From a virus: a DNA stretch of 64,000 nucleotides. Location of the stretch: positions 1 through 64,000 of the IMG/VR virus record IMGVR_UViG_3300042390_000257; one strand, written 5' to 3'. Numbering within the stretch: the stretch's first letter is position 1; every line of letters starts with the position of its first letter. This document shows positions 8,184 through 16,524 of this stretch, piece after piece. Under the pieces are notes generated by a model that saw only the letters and a program-made list of their open reading frames with translations, ran no database searches and was not told the origin of the DNA. Both the position numbers and the translations under genes were made by a program.

Positions 8184-8417
8184 ATGAATCCATTCAGCAA
8201 GTTAATCCTCATCGGCGCAGGAGTCAGCCTCGTGCTGGCTCTTGCGAGCCGAGATAGTGACCAGCCCACATGCAAGGTTGCCTTTCATGGCAACGGCACA
8301 TGGGATGCCATTGGTTGGGACATCGCACTTGATGGTCTCAACAACTGTGACCTACCCATTCAGTATGGTGACGCTCCCGTCATCGTTAGTCCAAACGGAA
8401 CATGGAGATACAAATGA
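8184..8417 (+). CDS. small exported or membrane-anchored protein
   Basis: 77 aa. A hydrophobic N-terminal helix (residues 6-20, LILIGAGVSLVLALA) looks like a signal or anchor, followed by a short polar domain with two cysteines (C29, C55) that could form a disulfide outside the membrane. GAGGAG lies 5 bases before the ATG. Confidence 0.6.
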   Translation: MNPFSKLILIGAGVSLVLALASRDSDQPTCKVAFHGNGTWDAIGWDIALDGLNNCDLPIQYGDAPVIVSPNGTWRYK

Positions 8418-10576
8418 GCAAGCCAATCATCAACCTGTCCCCCGAGGCGAAGCGTCGCCTCCAAACAGAACGCCGTCGCATCGCTCGTGATCAGAGCAAG
8501 AGCGCTCTTGTAGAGATGGAGAAAGCCCGTGGTGCGCTCCGTTCCGATTCTAGGAACCAAAGGAATCGCACCAAGGAATCACAGGGAATTGCCATCATAC
8601 GCAACCTCGTGAGCCTGTGTCGTGCGGTCAATGCATCGTTCGGTGTCTCAGTACCGATTCACATGGGCGAAGCGCCTGTGGGCAGTAAATCACCAGTGGC
8701 ATACACAGACGGCACAAAGATCGTCGTTAAGTACCCCATGCCAGTCACTGCCGATGAGGCTGGCAACACGGTGTACATCAATGACATTGAGTCGCTCAAG
8801 CGATTGGTCAGCGAGGTCAAGGCGCTCCAGTATCACGAACTAGGACACATTCTGTTCAGCCAGCACATCAACTGGATGATGGCAGACTGTGGCTACGGCA
8901 ACGAGGAGTGGGTCAAGAAGTACCCCACTCTGTCCCAAGAGACAGCCACAAGTGTGCGCCGTGCATGGAACATATTAGAAGATCAACGCATGGAAACTGC
9001 ACTGGTCGCTCAGTCACCGTACCTCGCTCGCTACCTGACCTACTTGAGCGTCAACTGGATTCTCAATGAGGCGAACTGGAGCACCGACAACGGTGGCATT
9101 GACAAGTCATCCGAGAAGGGAATCGCCTGCCAGTATTTGTTAGTTATCAATCGTCGGTTCTTACCCATAGAACTACGCCGTAAGTCACGGAATAACTTCA
9201 ACACTTACTTTGGCGATTACGCCACTGTCTCAGCCGAAGAAATTGTTCGGGAGTATTGCCGAGCAACATCGGTTGAAGACAAGGTCGTCGCTGTCATCAA
9301 GTTCCATCAGTTGCTCAAGGCGCTGGACATCGTTCCTCCACAGTTTGATGACCACACTGGTCATCCCCGTAATGGGAAGCGCCCCGTACAGGACTCGGCG
9401 GATTCGGCTGACGATCAGGATGAGGATGGCAAAGAGATCACCAAGGGTAAGTCTAAGGATAAGACTGAACCTAAGGATGACGCCAAGGGTGACGACGAGT
9501 CAGAGGGAAGCGGATCGGGCGACCCACACGAAGGTGATGACGACGCACAGGATGGCGAAGGCTCATCTGCTGACGGTGACAACACCAATGACAGTGTGAA
9601 CGAGAGTTCAAGCAACGCCGACGATGATGGTAAGTGCAACAACGATGGTGATGCCAACGATGATGGCGAGGGTGGTGGTGCTGGCGGTGACGGTGGCACG
9701 GAGAAGCCACAGCAAGACGCCGACGACGCTGGCACATCCGAGGATGACACGACCTCTGACCTCAAAGAATTGTTGGATGAAATTGAGAACGAGATTCACA
9801 ATGACTCCGACATTGAGGACACAGTCCGAGCCATCAACGAGGACTTCAACCGAGGTGACATCAAGCAACTCGCTCCTGAGTTGTCAGGCACGCCAATGGA
9901 TGACGAGGGCGCCAACCGAGCACGGGACATTGCTTACCGACTCGGCACGGCGTTTGACTCGGCGTCATCGTCAGCCCTGCCAATTTGGGAAGAGGGTCAT
10001 CGTGAGGGTGTCATCAACGCCTTCCGATACCGCACTCGCAACGCTGGCGACAACGAGTACCGTCGCACACTTACCTCAACGGGTAACACTGGCTTAGATA
10101 TCGCCGTAACTCTTATGTTAGATACGAGCGGTTCAATGTCCAGTGTTGGTCGTGAGTTGGGCGTGAGCGGATTCGCCGTCAAGGAAGCCTGCGACCAAGT
10201 CGGCATTGACTGCACCGTGGTCACCTTTGACTCAGACTCGCAAGAGTTGTGGCGAGCGGTTGATCGCCATGTTGAGCCAGTCGCCTTAAAGCCAGGTGGT
10301 GGGACTAACCCCACAGGTGCATTCAATGTGTTGGATTCACACCGTGAGGAGCAGAAGTACCACCTCGTCATCATCCTCACGGATGGTGTTTGGAATGGCG
10401 ATGTCAAGTGCCATGACTACGCCAGTGATGGTCGTGTGTTCTTGGGAGTCGCCTTTGGCGCTGAGGTTGACACTGCATACCTCCTCAGGGTCGGTTGCGA
10501 CCAAGTTGTCAACATTGACACAATAGAACAACTACCTGAAGTTGTCAGAAACTTTCTTCTGAACTTCCTTGGGTAG
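8414..10576 (+). CDS. CobT-like protein with HELGH motif and von Willebrand A domain
   Basis: 720 aa from the ATG at 8414 (GGAG 6 bases upstream, overlapping the previous stop); an in-frame ATG at 8402 is less likely. Residues 141-145 are HELGH, a zinc metallopeptidase-type motif. About 320-450 is an extremely acidic Asp/Glu/Gly/Ser linker. The C-terminal third is a von Willebrand A domain with the metal site DTSGS (570-574). This layout matches the CobT-type subunit of AAA+/VWA chelatases and the VWA partners of MoxR ATPases. The AAA+ partner lies directly downstream (10713). Substrate unknown; remodelling of a host or phage protein complex is as plausible as metal insertion. Confidence 0.8.
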   Translation: MSKPIINLSPEAKRRLQTERRRIARDQSKSALVEMEKARGALRSDSRNQRNRTKESQGIAIIRNLVSLCRAVNASFGVSVPIHMGEAPVGSKSPVAYTDGTKIVVKYPMPVTADEAGNTVYINDIESLKRLVSEVKALQYHELGHILFSQHINWMMADCGYGNEEWVKKYPTLSQETATSVRRAWNILEDQRMETALVAQSPYLARYLTYLSVNWILNEANWSTDNGGIDKSSEKGIACQYLLVINRRFLPIELRRKSRNNFNTYFGDYATVSAEEIVREYCRATSVEDKVVAVIKFHQLLKALDIVPPQFDDHTGHPRNGKRPVQDSADSADDQDEDGKEITKGKSKDKTEPKDDAKGDDESEGSGSGDPHEGDDDAQDGEGSSADGDNTNDSVNESSSNADDDGKCNNDGDANDDGEGGGAGGDGGTEKPQQDADDAGTSEDDTTSDLKELLDEIENEIHNDSDIEDTVRAINEDFNRGDIKQLAPELSGTPMDDEGANRARDIAYRLGTAFDSASSSALPIWEEGHREGVINAFRYRTRNAGDNEYRRTLTSTGNTGLDIAVTLMLDTSGSMSSVGRELGVSGFAVKEACDQVGIDCTVVTFDSDSQELWRAVDRHVEPVALKPGGGTNPTGAFNVLDSHREEQKYHLVIILTDGVWNGDVKCHDYASDGRVFLGVAFGAEVDTAYLLRVGCDQVVNIDTIEQLPEVVRNFLLNFLG

Positions 10577-10607
10577 GAGTTGTTATCCAAATAATTGAGA
10601 GATACCG

Positions 10608-10644
10608 TCTCTCCCCCACCTCAGTAGTACATGGGGTGGGGAGA
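10608..10644 (+). terminator. GC-rich hairpin after the CobT-like gene
   Basis: TCTCCCC...GGGGAGA stem with a bulged C and three further pairs, 31 bases after the stop codon. No U tract. May limit read-through into the AAA+ gene or stabilise the upstream message. Confidence 0.45.
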
Positions 10645-10654
10645 TCGCAGTAAG

Positions 10655-10671
10655 TGTCCCGACTCGGGACA
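10655..10671. repeat. recurrent hairpin copy 10 (loop ACT)
   Basis: Core only; follows the separate stem at 10608-10644. Confidence 0.85.
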
Positions 10672-10712
10672 GCAGTAATAACCTAAACCACCAAACCACA
10701 AGGAGAACCATC

Positions 10713-11981
10713 ATGGCTCGCATCAGCGACCTCACAGTTGGCAAAGAGTTTGAAATCTCTGCCAAAAAGTCCAAGACAGTCAGCGCACGATTAGCCGACA
10801 GCACTCGGGTTGAAATCCCCGTGGGCGAAACAGTCGTCATCGTCACCAATGAAGTTGACCCCGATGGCACCGAGTTCGCTCGTTGCATCCAAGTCCGTCG
10901 CACCAGCGGTGAGGTTGTCTACCTCCTCCCGAAGTTGCTCTCGGATGGCACCATCGTGACCTCAGCAGTTGCGCCAGCAGTCAACGCACCAGCGTCGGCT
11001 CCAGTAGTCGTCGCACAGAAGCCCATCGTTGACCCGATGGATGTCCGTCTTGACCCGTACCGCCCATCATGGGACTTGCTCAAGAAGTATGTCTCACGCA
11101 AGTTGTTCGGTTCAATCAAGGACACCGACCTTCTGCTCCACTACTGGCGCACCCGTGACAACAATGGTTACTCAGCCAATGTCCTTTTTGAGGGCGACAC
11201 ACAGGCTGGCAAGACCATGTTCGTTCAGGTGCTCGCCTGCCTCGTGTCCAAGGAACTGGGCTTCCCCAAGCCCCTCCCAGTGTTCACCCTCAGCGGTTCC
11301 GCTGGTGTCACCGACTACGACTTGTTCGGTCAGTCGGTCGCACACATCGGTGCCGATGGCGTGGAGCGCCTCGTGTTCCTCAACGGCATCATTGAACTCG
11401 CCAGCAAGGTGCCATGCATCTTGTACCTTGACGAGATCAACATGATGCCCGAGCGAGTCACCTCAACGCTCCACCCAGTCGCTGACGACCGACGCTCGTT
11501 TGTCAACCGTCAGAAGGCTGTGGAGTCCGAGGGTGAGTACCTCATGGCTCAGACCAAGATGAACACGGGTTGCTGGATTGTCGGCACCATGAACCCTGCT
11601 GGGTACCGTGGTACATCGCCTCTCAACGAGGCATTCGCCAACCGCTTCACCAAGCGCATCCCGTGGGGATACGACCGTGATGTTGAGACCAAGTTGCTCG
11701 GCTCGCCCAGCATGGTCTTGCTTGCGGAATCGCTCCGTGAGGCTCGTCGCCTCGGCTCAATCCAAACACCAGTCGGCACCAAGTTGTTGGTGGATGCCAA
11801 GAAAGACATTGACGCTCTTGGCGTTGAGATTGGGTTGGCAGTGTTTGCCTCGTTCTTCAACGAGCGTGAGCGCCCCAAGGTGGAAGCCATCATCAATGAC
11901 AAGTCCATCCGCACCTTCTTGATTGAAGAGCAGGCTGGCAGAACTCCTCAGATAGTCGTCGGAGACGACGAACCGTTCTGA
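10713..11981 (+). CDS. CobS/MoxR-like AAA+ ATPase
   Basis: 422 aa. Walker A GDTQAGKT (161-168), Walker B YLDEIN (238-243), then GTMNPAGYRG (sensor 1 region, about 289-298) and NRFTKR with a likely arginine finger. N-terminal about 100 residues form a small beta domain plus an Ala/Pro linker. MoxR/CobS proteins form hexameric rings that work with a VWA partner, which here is the gene just upstream (8414-10576). The same pairing occurs in chelatases and in some large phages. AAGGAG precedes the ATG. Confidence 0.85.
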   Translation: MARISDLTVGKEFEISAKKSKTVSARLADSTRVEIPVGETVVIVTNEVDPDGTEFARCIQVRRTSGEVVYLLPKLLSDGTIVTSAVAPAVNAPASAPVVVAQKPIVDPMDVRLDPYRPSWDLLKKYVSRKLFGSIKDTDLLLHYWRTRDNNGYSANVLFEGDTQAGKTMFVQVLACLVSKELGFPKPLPVFTLSGSAGVTDYDLFGQSVAHIGADGVERLVFLNGIIELASKVPCILYLDEINMMPERVTSTLHPVADDRRSFVNRQKAVESEGEYLMAQTKMNTGCWIVGTMNPAGYRGTSPLNEAFANRFTKRIPWGYDRDVETKLLGSPSMVLLAESLREARRLGSIQTPVGTKLLVDAKKDIDALGVEIGLAVFASFFNERERPKVEAIINDKSIRTFLIEEQAGRTPQIVVGDDEPF

Positions 11982-11992
11982 GTAAGCAATGT

Positions 11993-12026
11993 CCTCGCTG
12001 GCTGGTACCCCCACCAGTCAGCGAGG
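11993..12026 (+). terminator. hairpin after the AAA+ gene
   Basis: CCTCGCTG/CAGCGAGG arms (8 pairs) with inner CTGG/CCAG, followed by CTTTA. Terminator-like, though the U run is short. Confidence 0.55.
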
Positions 12027-12058
12027 CTTTATCAACCACAACAACCAAAGGAAAACCC

Positions 12059-12547
12059 ATGAATCTATTCAAGAGAGTTGCGCTGGCGAATGCCGTTGTA
12101 GCGGAACACAATGCAGGAAAAGTACGGGCGGTGATTGCTTCCGAATACGGAATTACCGAGAACCAAGTTCAGTACTTCCTGAAGCATGCTCGTGAGGCTG
12201 GCTTGTTTGTTCGCCCCGTCAAGCGTGGTCGTAAGTCAAGCGCACAGACAACCATGCGCCGTGCCGAGATTGCCAACCGCTACCGCTCAGGTGAGTCAGG
12301 CCCGAGTATCGCTCGCTCCCTCGGAGTGACCGTTGAGACCGTCTACACGAGCCTCCGCACCGTTGGTGTGGAACGACGCAAGCGAGCCAACACGGAGCGT
12401 AACAACTCCATTGTGGTGCGCTACCAGTCGGGTGAGTCGGGCGTCAAGATTGCCAAAGACTTGGCAGTTACGCCCAAGGTCGTGTACGACACGCTCCACC
12501 GTGCTGGAGTTGTTATCCGTAAGAAAGAAGTTCTAACCAACGCCTAA
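12059..12547 (+). CDS. triple helix-turn-helix DNA-binding protein
   Basis: 162 aa, basic. Three tandem homeodomain-like units are visible: residues 10-45, 65-105 (YRSGESGPSIARSLGV) and 115-155 (YQSGESGVKIAKDLAV). The last two share the pattern YxSGESGxxIAxxLxVTxxxVYxxLxxxGV. They resemble the HTH of resolvases and phage regulators. A candidate for the protein that reads the recurrent 17-base repeat, though that link is only inference. AAAGGA precedes the ATG. Confidence 0.8.
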   Translation: MNLFKRVALANAVVAEHNAGKVRAVIASEYGITENQVQYFLKHAREAGLFVRPVKRGRKSSAQTTMRRAEIANRYRSGESGPSIARSLGVTVETVYTSLRTVGVERRKRANTERNNSIVVRYQSGESGVKIAKDLAVTPKVVYDTLHRAGVVIRKKEVLTNA

Positions 12548-12560
12548 GACTTAGACGGAG

Positions 12561-12577
12561 TGTCCCGAGTCGGGACA
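12561..12577. repeat. recurrent hairpin copy 11 (loop AGT)
   Basis: The core is extended by ACGGAG/CTCCGT to 13 pairs and followed by TTTG, so this copy looks most like a terminator. GATAGTGA follows at 12592. Confidence 0.9.
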
Positions 12578-12623
12578 CTCCGTTTGTTGGCGATAGTGAC
12601 ACATCAACCATAAGGAGAACCAC

Positions 12624-12932
12624 ATGACGATTGAGACGGGCATAGACCCGATTGCTGTTTTTGACGAGGCTGTCAAGTTACGACACCTCGCTGGGGCGCT
12701 GTACTGCGTAGCACTACATGCCCCATGCACCTGTGAAGGTGAACTCTGCCATGACCCGAATTGCGACGAATGCACAACTGCTGTAAGTAATAACCAAGTA
12801 TGCCCACGATGCATCAGCATGAGTAGGTACGAGGAATGGGTGGGCATTGAGACCCTCCCAGTCGTACACCCTCATGGGATATGGATTGGGTACAAGCCCG
12901 TAGAACCACACACCGAAGAGGAGACACAATGA
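12624..12932 (+). CDS. cysteine-rich hypothetical protein
   Basis: 102 aa. Seven or more cysteines between residues 28 and 63 (CTCEGELC, CDEC, CPRC) point to two zinc sites. AAGGAG upstream, ATGA overlap with the next gene. Family not recognised. Confidence 0.65.
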   Translation: MTIETGIDPIAVFDEAVKLRHLAGALYCVALHAPCTCEGELCHDPNCDECTTAVSNNQVCPRCISMSRYEEWVGIETLPVVHPHGIWIGYKPVEPHTEEETQ

Positions 12933-13240
12933 CCATTACTGACCCATGCATCTATTGCGGTGAGTCCACCACCTTTGGTGCCACTCATCCTGACGGAACG
13001 CTCATTGGCAAGTTCATCAACCGAGTCCCTGCTGACCTTGACGGGTTTGCTTGCGGTGAATGTGCAGGCTTTGAGTGTGATGAATGCGACGCGCAGATTT
13101 ACATTGACTGCGAGACTCGCGTGGAGTGGGAAGAAGACGAGAATGGCAAGTTCCATTACGGCAACTACCACACCGAGTGCTATGACGAAGCAAAACACGG
13201 TAAAGCCAAGTACGGCGAGAACATTAAGGAGACACAATGA
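12929..13240 (+). CDS. zinc-finger-like hypothetical protein
   Basis: 103 aa from the ATG at 12929, which overlaps the previous stop. Cysteine pairs CIYC (near residue 8), CGEC, CDEC and a final HTEC suggest a double zinc ribbon. GAGGAG 9 bases upstream supports this start over one at 12881. Confidence 0.65.
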   Translation: MTITDPCIYCGESTTFGATHPDGTLIGKFINRVPADLDGFACGECAGFECDECDAQIYIDCETRVEWEEDENGKFHYGNYHTECYDEAKHGKAKYGENIKETQ

Positions 13241-13623
13241 GCACACAAGCCAGCGACTGGTATCTGTACGCTGATACCGACCTGTTTGACCCCGAGAACA
13301 CCATCCAGTTCTTCAAGTACTGGCAGGCGATCAAGGGCGAGCACATAGACCACTACCTCAAGCACAAGGAACTCATTCCGCAATATGCATTGATTGAGAG
13401 GTTGGTTCGTGAGTTCCCTAAGTACACCGCAGAGCAAATGGATGAGTTGTTTTGCACTGGTTACGACACGGTGTACGCCGATGAGATTGCCAAGGATTAC
13501 GAAATAGAAAACGACGAAGAGTTGAAGGAACTGACCGAGAACCTCTTTGAGTACATCAAGTTACGCATTGAACAAGATCGCCATGAGAGGGCGGTACTAA
13601 AAGCACTGGAGGAAGAATTATGA
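13237..13623 (+). CDS. hypothetical protein
   Basis: 128 aa, acidic and helical, ATGA overlaps at both ends. No motif recognised. Confidence 0.65.
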   Translation: MSTQASDWYLYADTDLFDPENTIQFFKYWQAIKGEHIDHYLKHKELIPQYALIERLVREFPKYTAEQMDELFCTGYDTVYADEIAKDYEIENDEELKELTENLFEYIKLRIEQDRHERAVLKALEEEL

Positions 13624-13883
13624 GCCAGCAACAGGCTTACACGGGGAACTTAGGGATTACTCTTACCGTTCCTGAGGGGTTATATTTCCCCAACCAACAT
13701 CCTGACCATACGAACACACCCGATTCGGTGTGGGGCGAAGTCGCCCGAGTAGTTAGGGAATACCTTGAGGGCATTGGTGCCGAGGTCAATGGAGTCTTCC
13801 ATTATGCGACCCCGTACAAACACCCATACACCCCCCAAGTACATTCATCACACATCATCAACCAAGACATCACACATCACTGA
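13620..13883 (+). CDS. hypothetical protein
   Basis: 87 aa. GGAGGAAG upstream, ATGA overlap. The C-terminus is His-rich (about 9 of the last 30 residues) and low in complexity, suggesting either metal binding or a recently eroded end. Confidence 0.55.
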   Translation: MSQQQAYTGNLGITLTVPEGLYFPNQHPDHTNTPDSVWGEVARVVREYLEGIGAEVNGVFHYATPYKHPYTPQVHSSHIINQDITHH

Positions 13884-13952
13884 GGAGTGAACAAAATGGA
13901 TACAACAACAACAACACCACCAACACCACCAACGCCTGAGGAGGCAACCGAA

Positions 13953-14192
13953 ATGAATATCTTCCAAAGAAAACAAATAGCAAAAGAAATAGCCCGCGTC
14001 CAAAAAACCAGTCAGTTTGAGATGGCAACAAATCTGCTGGAAGAAATAATGATGTTTGTTCCTGTGGACAAAGACCTCACCCCAATGGTTATTTTGGATG
14101 CACTTGGCTGTGCAGGGTTGTCACTCACCGTTGGTGAAGACGCTTCACTTACATTTATTGAAATGACAAAAAAAGAAGGAGCAACAAAATGA
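13953..14192 (+). CDS. hypothetical protein
   Basis: 79 aa from the ATG at 13953, which has GAGGAGG 8 bases upstream. Starting at 13887 or 13896 would add a Thr/Pro repeat tail that is probably the leader. Helical, contains a hydrophobic middle ([16 protein letters not shown]). Function unknown. Confidence 0.55.
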   Translation: MNIFQRKQIAKEIARVQKTSQFEMATNLLEEIMMFVPVDKDLTPMVILDALGCAGLSLTVGEDASLTFIEMTKKEGATK

Positions 14193-14353
14193 GCAGTAAA
14201 TACAAGATCGTTCGTATGTGGAAATCTGATAAGAAAAACAAAACAATCAAGCGTGGACTCACGCTTGAACAGGCTCAAGCACATTGCAAAGACCCAAACA
14301 CTAGAGAGGCTGGAGTTTGGTTTGACGGATACGAGGAAGAGGTAACGGCATGA
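14189..14353 (+). CDS. small conserved phage protein
   Basis: 54 aa, ATGA overlap with both neighbours. The pattern YKIVRMW...[17 protein letters not shown] followed by WFDGYEEE is a common small phage and actinobacterial protein of unknown function. I recognise it from its GLTLEEAQAHC core. Confidence 0.7.
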   Translation: MSSKYKIVRMWKSDKKNKTIKRGLTLEQAQAHCKDPNTREAGVWFDGYEEEVTA

Positions 14354-14706
14354 ACAAGACAGAGAAGAACCTAGTAACGGAGTACATCAAACTTCACAAC
14401 GAGTGCAAGGTGGCTGAGATTCGTTTGAAGGAAATTGAGAAGGCGCTCAAGCAAGCCATTGACGAGGGCGACGAAGTCGTCGTGGATGGTTATGCGCTGA
14501 AGCACATCGCTCAGGATCGTCGGTCGTTTGACGCCATTGCCCTCAAGGACTTGGTCTCACCGTCGCTGTTCAAGAAGATCACCGAGGTCAGTGTCAAGGC
14601 AAGCGCCGTAGATAGCGCCATTGAACTTGGTGCCGTTGACGCCGAGGTCATTGACGCAGTCACCGAGTTGAAGCACTCGTCTTACTTGAAAGTGCTGGTG
14701 AAGTAG
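14350..14706 (+). CDS. hypothetical protein
   Basis: 118 aa, helical coiled-coil first half (residues 1-40), then a mixed domain. Overlaps the 54-residue gene by 4 bases. No family recognised. Confidence 0.65.
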   Translation: MNKTEKNLVTEYIKLHNECKVAEIRLKEIEKALKQAIDEGDEVVVDGYALKHIAQDRRSFDAIALKDLVSPSLFKKITEVSVKASAVDSAIELGAVDAEVIDAVTELKHSSYLKVLVK

Positions 14707-15002
14707 TGGCTAACTTTAAGCCAGTCTTCAAGATCAGGGTGACACCAAGCAAGGACTTAGTTGTCCTTGAGGTGTCCGACCCTGACAATCCTGAGGACTT
14801 CATCCCGCTGATCAAAGACGCCGTGGATGTTGCTTGCTACGAGATCATAGAGGTGTACAACGCCGAGGAAGGCGACGCCCGATTCTTCCGTGACTGGGAG
14901 CATGCTAAGGCGTACTACGGCAATGAGCAGTGGCTCGGGGATGATGAGTTAGGTATCAGCCTTGACGACTTTGAGTGGGATGACGAAGATGACTTTTTAT
15001 AA
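14706..15002 (+). CDS. acidic hypothetical protein, GTG start
   Basis: 98 aa. The GTG start overlaps the previous stop codon by one base (TAGTG). The last 15 residues are nearly all Asp/Glu/Trp/Phe. Possible DNA-mimic-like surface; unproven. Confidence 0.6.
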   Translation: MANFKPVFKIRVTPSKDLVVLEVSDPDNPEDFIPLIKDAVDVACYEIIEVYNAEEGDARFFRDWEHAKAYYGNEQWLGDDELGISLDDFEWDDEDDFL

Positions 15003-15402
15003 GGATAAAAGTAACTATCCTGAACCCCAAATCCCAAAACAATCACCGTACGCAAAGCCGGAAGATAGTTACAACGGTGACTACGAACGGTGGAGTCCAA
15101 AAGGTAAGCCTAAGCATAAGAAACCCTCAGAAAACATAAAGCAGGGTCAACAAAACATTTCCAACGAGCCATATCCCATTGAACCACACCTCACCGAAGA
15201 CGAGCGTCTCAAAGTCAAGGCTATGAAAGAGGAGTCTCGTCGTAAGTTAGTGGAACTCACCAATCAACGAAAAAAGTTGAAGGAATTAAAAGAGTTAGAA
15301 GAGTTAGAAGCAACACAGTCATGCATGTGGTGCGGTGAGGTAATGCCAAGCGAAGAAGAGTTAGAGAAGCACGAACAACAACACTTTGAGGAAGGTGACT
15401 AA
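14989..15402 (+). CDS. protein with a classical C2H2 zinc finger at its C-terminus
   Basis: 137 aa, overlapping the previous gene by 14 bases. Pro/Lys-rich, likely disordered first 70 residues, a Lys/Glu coiled coil (about 75-110), then CMWC-x12-H-x3-H, exactly the C2H2 spacing. Start uncertain: ATG at 14980 or 14989, no good ribosome site. Probably binds nucleic acid. Confidence 0.6.
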   Translation: MTFYKDKSNYPEPQIPKQSPYAKPEDSYNGDYERWSPKGKPKHKKPSENIKQGQQNISNEPYPIEPHLTEDERLKVKAMKEESRRKLVELTNQRKKLKELKELEELEATQSCMWCGEVMPSEEELEKHEQQHFEEGD

Positions 15403-15824
15403 TGCAAACATTCATACCCTACGGTGATGACTTCACCGCTAATGCCAAAGTTCTAGACCGACAACGCCTCGGTAAACAGCGCGTAGAAGGTCTTCAGATT
15501 CTGAACACCTTGACTGGCGTCAGCACTGGCTGGCGTAATCACCCTGCCGTCAAGGCTTGGGTTGGTCACGAGGAGTTGCTTGCCCATTATGTGTTCGCCA
15601 TGTGCGACGAGTGGACTGGGCGCGGTTACAAGGACACCTGCCGTGACAAGGTGCGGTCGTTGTTTACGACCATTCAAGACCTCGCTGACCTGCCTCGCTT
15701 TGGCTGGCTCGTTGACCCCGAGGTTGCTAACTCACACCGAGCCAATCTTGTCCGTAAGTTGCCTGCTCACTACGGAGTGATTTGGACAGGCGTTGACATA
15801 TCAACCCCATACAAGTGGTCGTAA
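15402..15824 (+). CDS. MSMEG_6728-like protein, related to pyrimidine dimer glycosylases
   Basis: 140 aa. The N-terminus MQTFIPYGDD...LDRQRLGKQRVEGLQIL, then NHPAVKAWVGHEELL and WTGRGYKDT, matches the MSMEG_6728-type family common in actinobacteria and their phages. The family has been annotated as pyrimidine dimer DNA glycosylase, but I know of no proof. A role in DNA repair is possible. One-base overlap with the previous gene. Confidence 0.7.
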   Translation: MQTFIPYGDDFTANAKVLDRQRLGKQRVEGLQILNTLTGVSTGWRNHPAVKAWVGHEELLAHYVFAMCDEWTGRGYKDTCRDKVRSLFTTIQDLADLPRFGWLVDPEVANSHRANLVRKLPAHYGVIWTGVDISTPYKWS

Positions 15825-15833
15825 GGAGCCGAC

Positions 15834-16019
15834 ATGACCGATCAAGGAGCAATGCGCGTTGCTTACCTCAACGCTCTACACCAAGGATTAGCCACCGCTG
15901 AAGAAGACCTACGGGCTTTGTTAGGTGTCGCCCGTGTTCTCTTAGAGCGAGGCGACTTATCCACAGAGGATTACGACGAGTTGGCGGCGAGGATCACCGC
16001 TTGCGAATCCCTTGGCTAG
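15834..16019 (+). CDS. small helical hypothetical protein
   Basis: 61 aa, AAGGAG 6 bases before the ATG. Helical throughout. Last gene of the + strand early block, 17 bases before the terminator. Confidence 0.6.
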   Translation: MTDQGAMRVAYLNALHQGLATAEEDLRALLGVARVLLERGDLSTEDYDELAARITACESLG

Positions 16020-16035
16020 TTTCTTATATAAAAGT

Positions 16036-16086
16036 AACCCCCCTCCCGTGACCCTTGTGGGTTGCGAGAGGGGGGTTCTTTTTTTT
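16036..16086. terminator. strong intrinsic terminator between converging strands
   Basis: AACCCCCCTC pairs with GAGGGGGGTT, with an inner ACCC/GGGT stem, followed by eight T on the + strand. It ends the early + strand block; the - strand WhiB gene ends at 16102, so it can serve both directions, but the T run favours the + strand. Confidence 0.9.
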
Positions 16087-16101
16087 GTTTACGGCTTAAA
16101 C

Positions 16102-16524
16102 CTATTTGTTTTGTCGTAGTCGTTCGCGGATAGTTTTCTCGCTGGTCTTGAAGATCACGGAAGCCTGAGCAATGGGATTCTCAGCCTTTAACTTTCTAAG
16201 GTCTCTTACGATCTGAGTAACAGTTAAATCCTTACTCGCTCTGCCCATGCCGACATCACGGCGGTTCCTTGGTGCGATTCCTCCCCACAGCCCGTACTTG
16301 ATGTGGTTGTTGAGGGCAAAGTCTAAGCACTCAAGACGAACTGGACACTGGGCGCACATGACTCGCTGTGCCGAGTAGTTAGCCTTAGCACCGATTTCCT
16401 CCTGAAAGAAGGCGTCGGTGTTGGCGCCTCGGCATGAGGCTTGATCTTGCCATTTCAGTTCTGTGTAAGTCAGTGATGGTAGTTCTACATGTCGCTTGTT
16501 GGATGGTATTTTGGGTTGCATCAT
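16102..16524 (-). CDS. whiB: WhiB-family regulator with helical C-terminal extension
   Basis: 140 aa. Four-cysteine cluster ligand pattern: CRG (about residue 32), then CAQCPVRLEC, followed by the WhiB turn GLWGG. The C-terminal 55 residues are basic and end in an HTH-like stretch (ASVIFKTSEKTIRERLR). WhiB proteins carry a 4Fe-4S cluster and regulate transcription with the main sigma factor; they are confined to actinobacteria and their phages. Start overlaps the glycosyltransferase stop (TAATG). Confidence 0.85.
   Translation of the reverse strand: MMQPKIPSNKRHVELPSLTYTELKWQDQASCRGANTDAFFQEEIGAKANYSAQRVMCAQCPVRLECLDFALNNHIKYGLWGGIAPRNRRDVGMGRASKDLTVTQIVRDLRKLKAENPIAQASVIFKTSEKTIRERLRQNK

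Noticed and set aside
555-12577. CRISPR array
   Set aside because: The 17-base repeats are hundreds to thousands of bases apart, with genes between them, and no Cas genes are present. The Cas4-like protein belongs to the recombination operon.
555-12577. ordinary intrinsic terminators or SOS boxes
   Set aside because: Most copies have no U tract, and the sequence is not the TCGAAC-type actinobacterial LexA box.
13887-13952. N-terminal extension with Thr/Pro repeat
   Set aside because: The repeat is ACA/CCA-rich leader DNA like that before other genes, and GAGGAGG points to the ATG at 13953.
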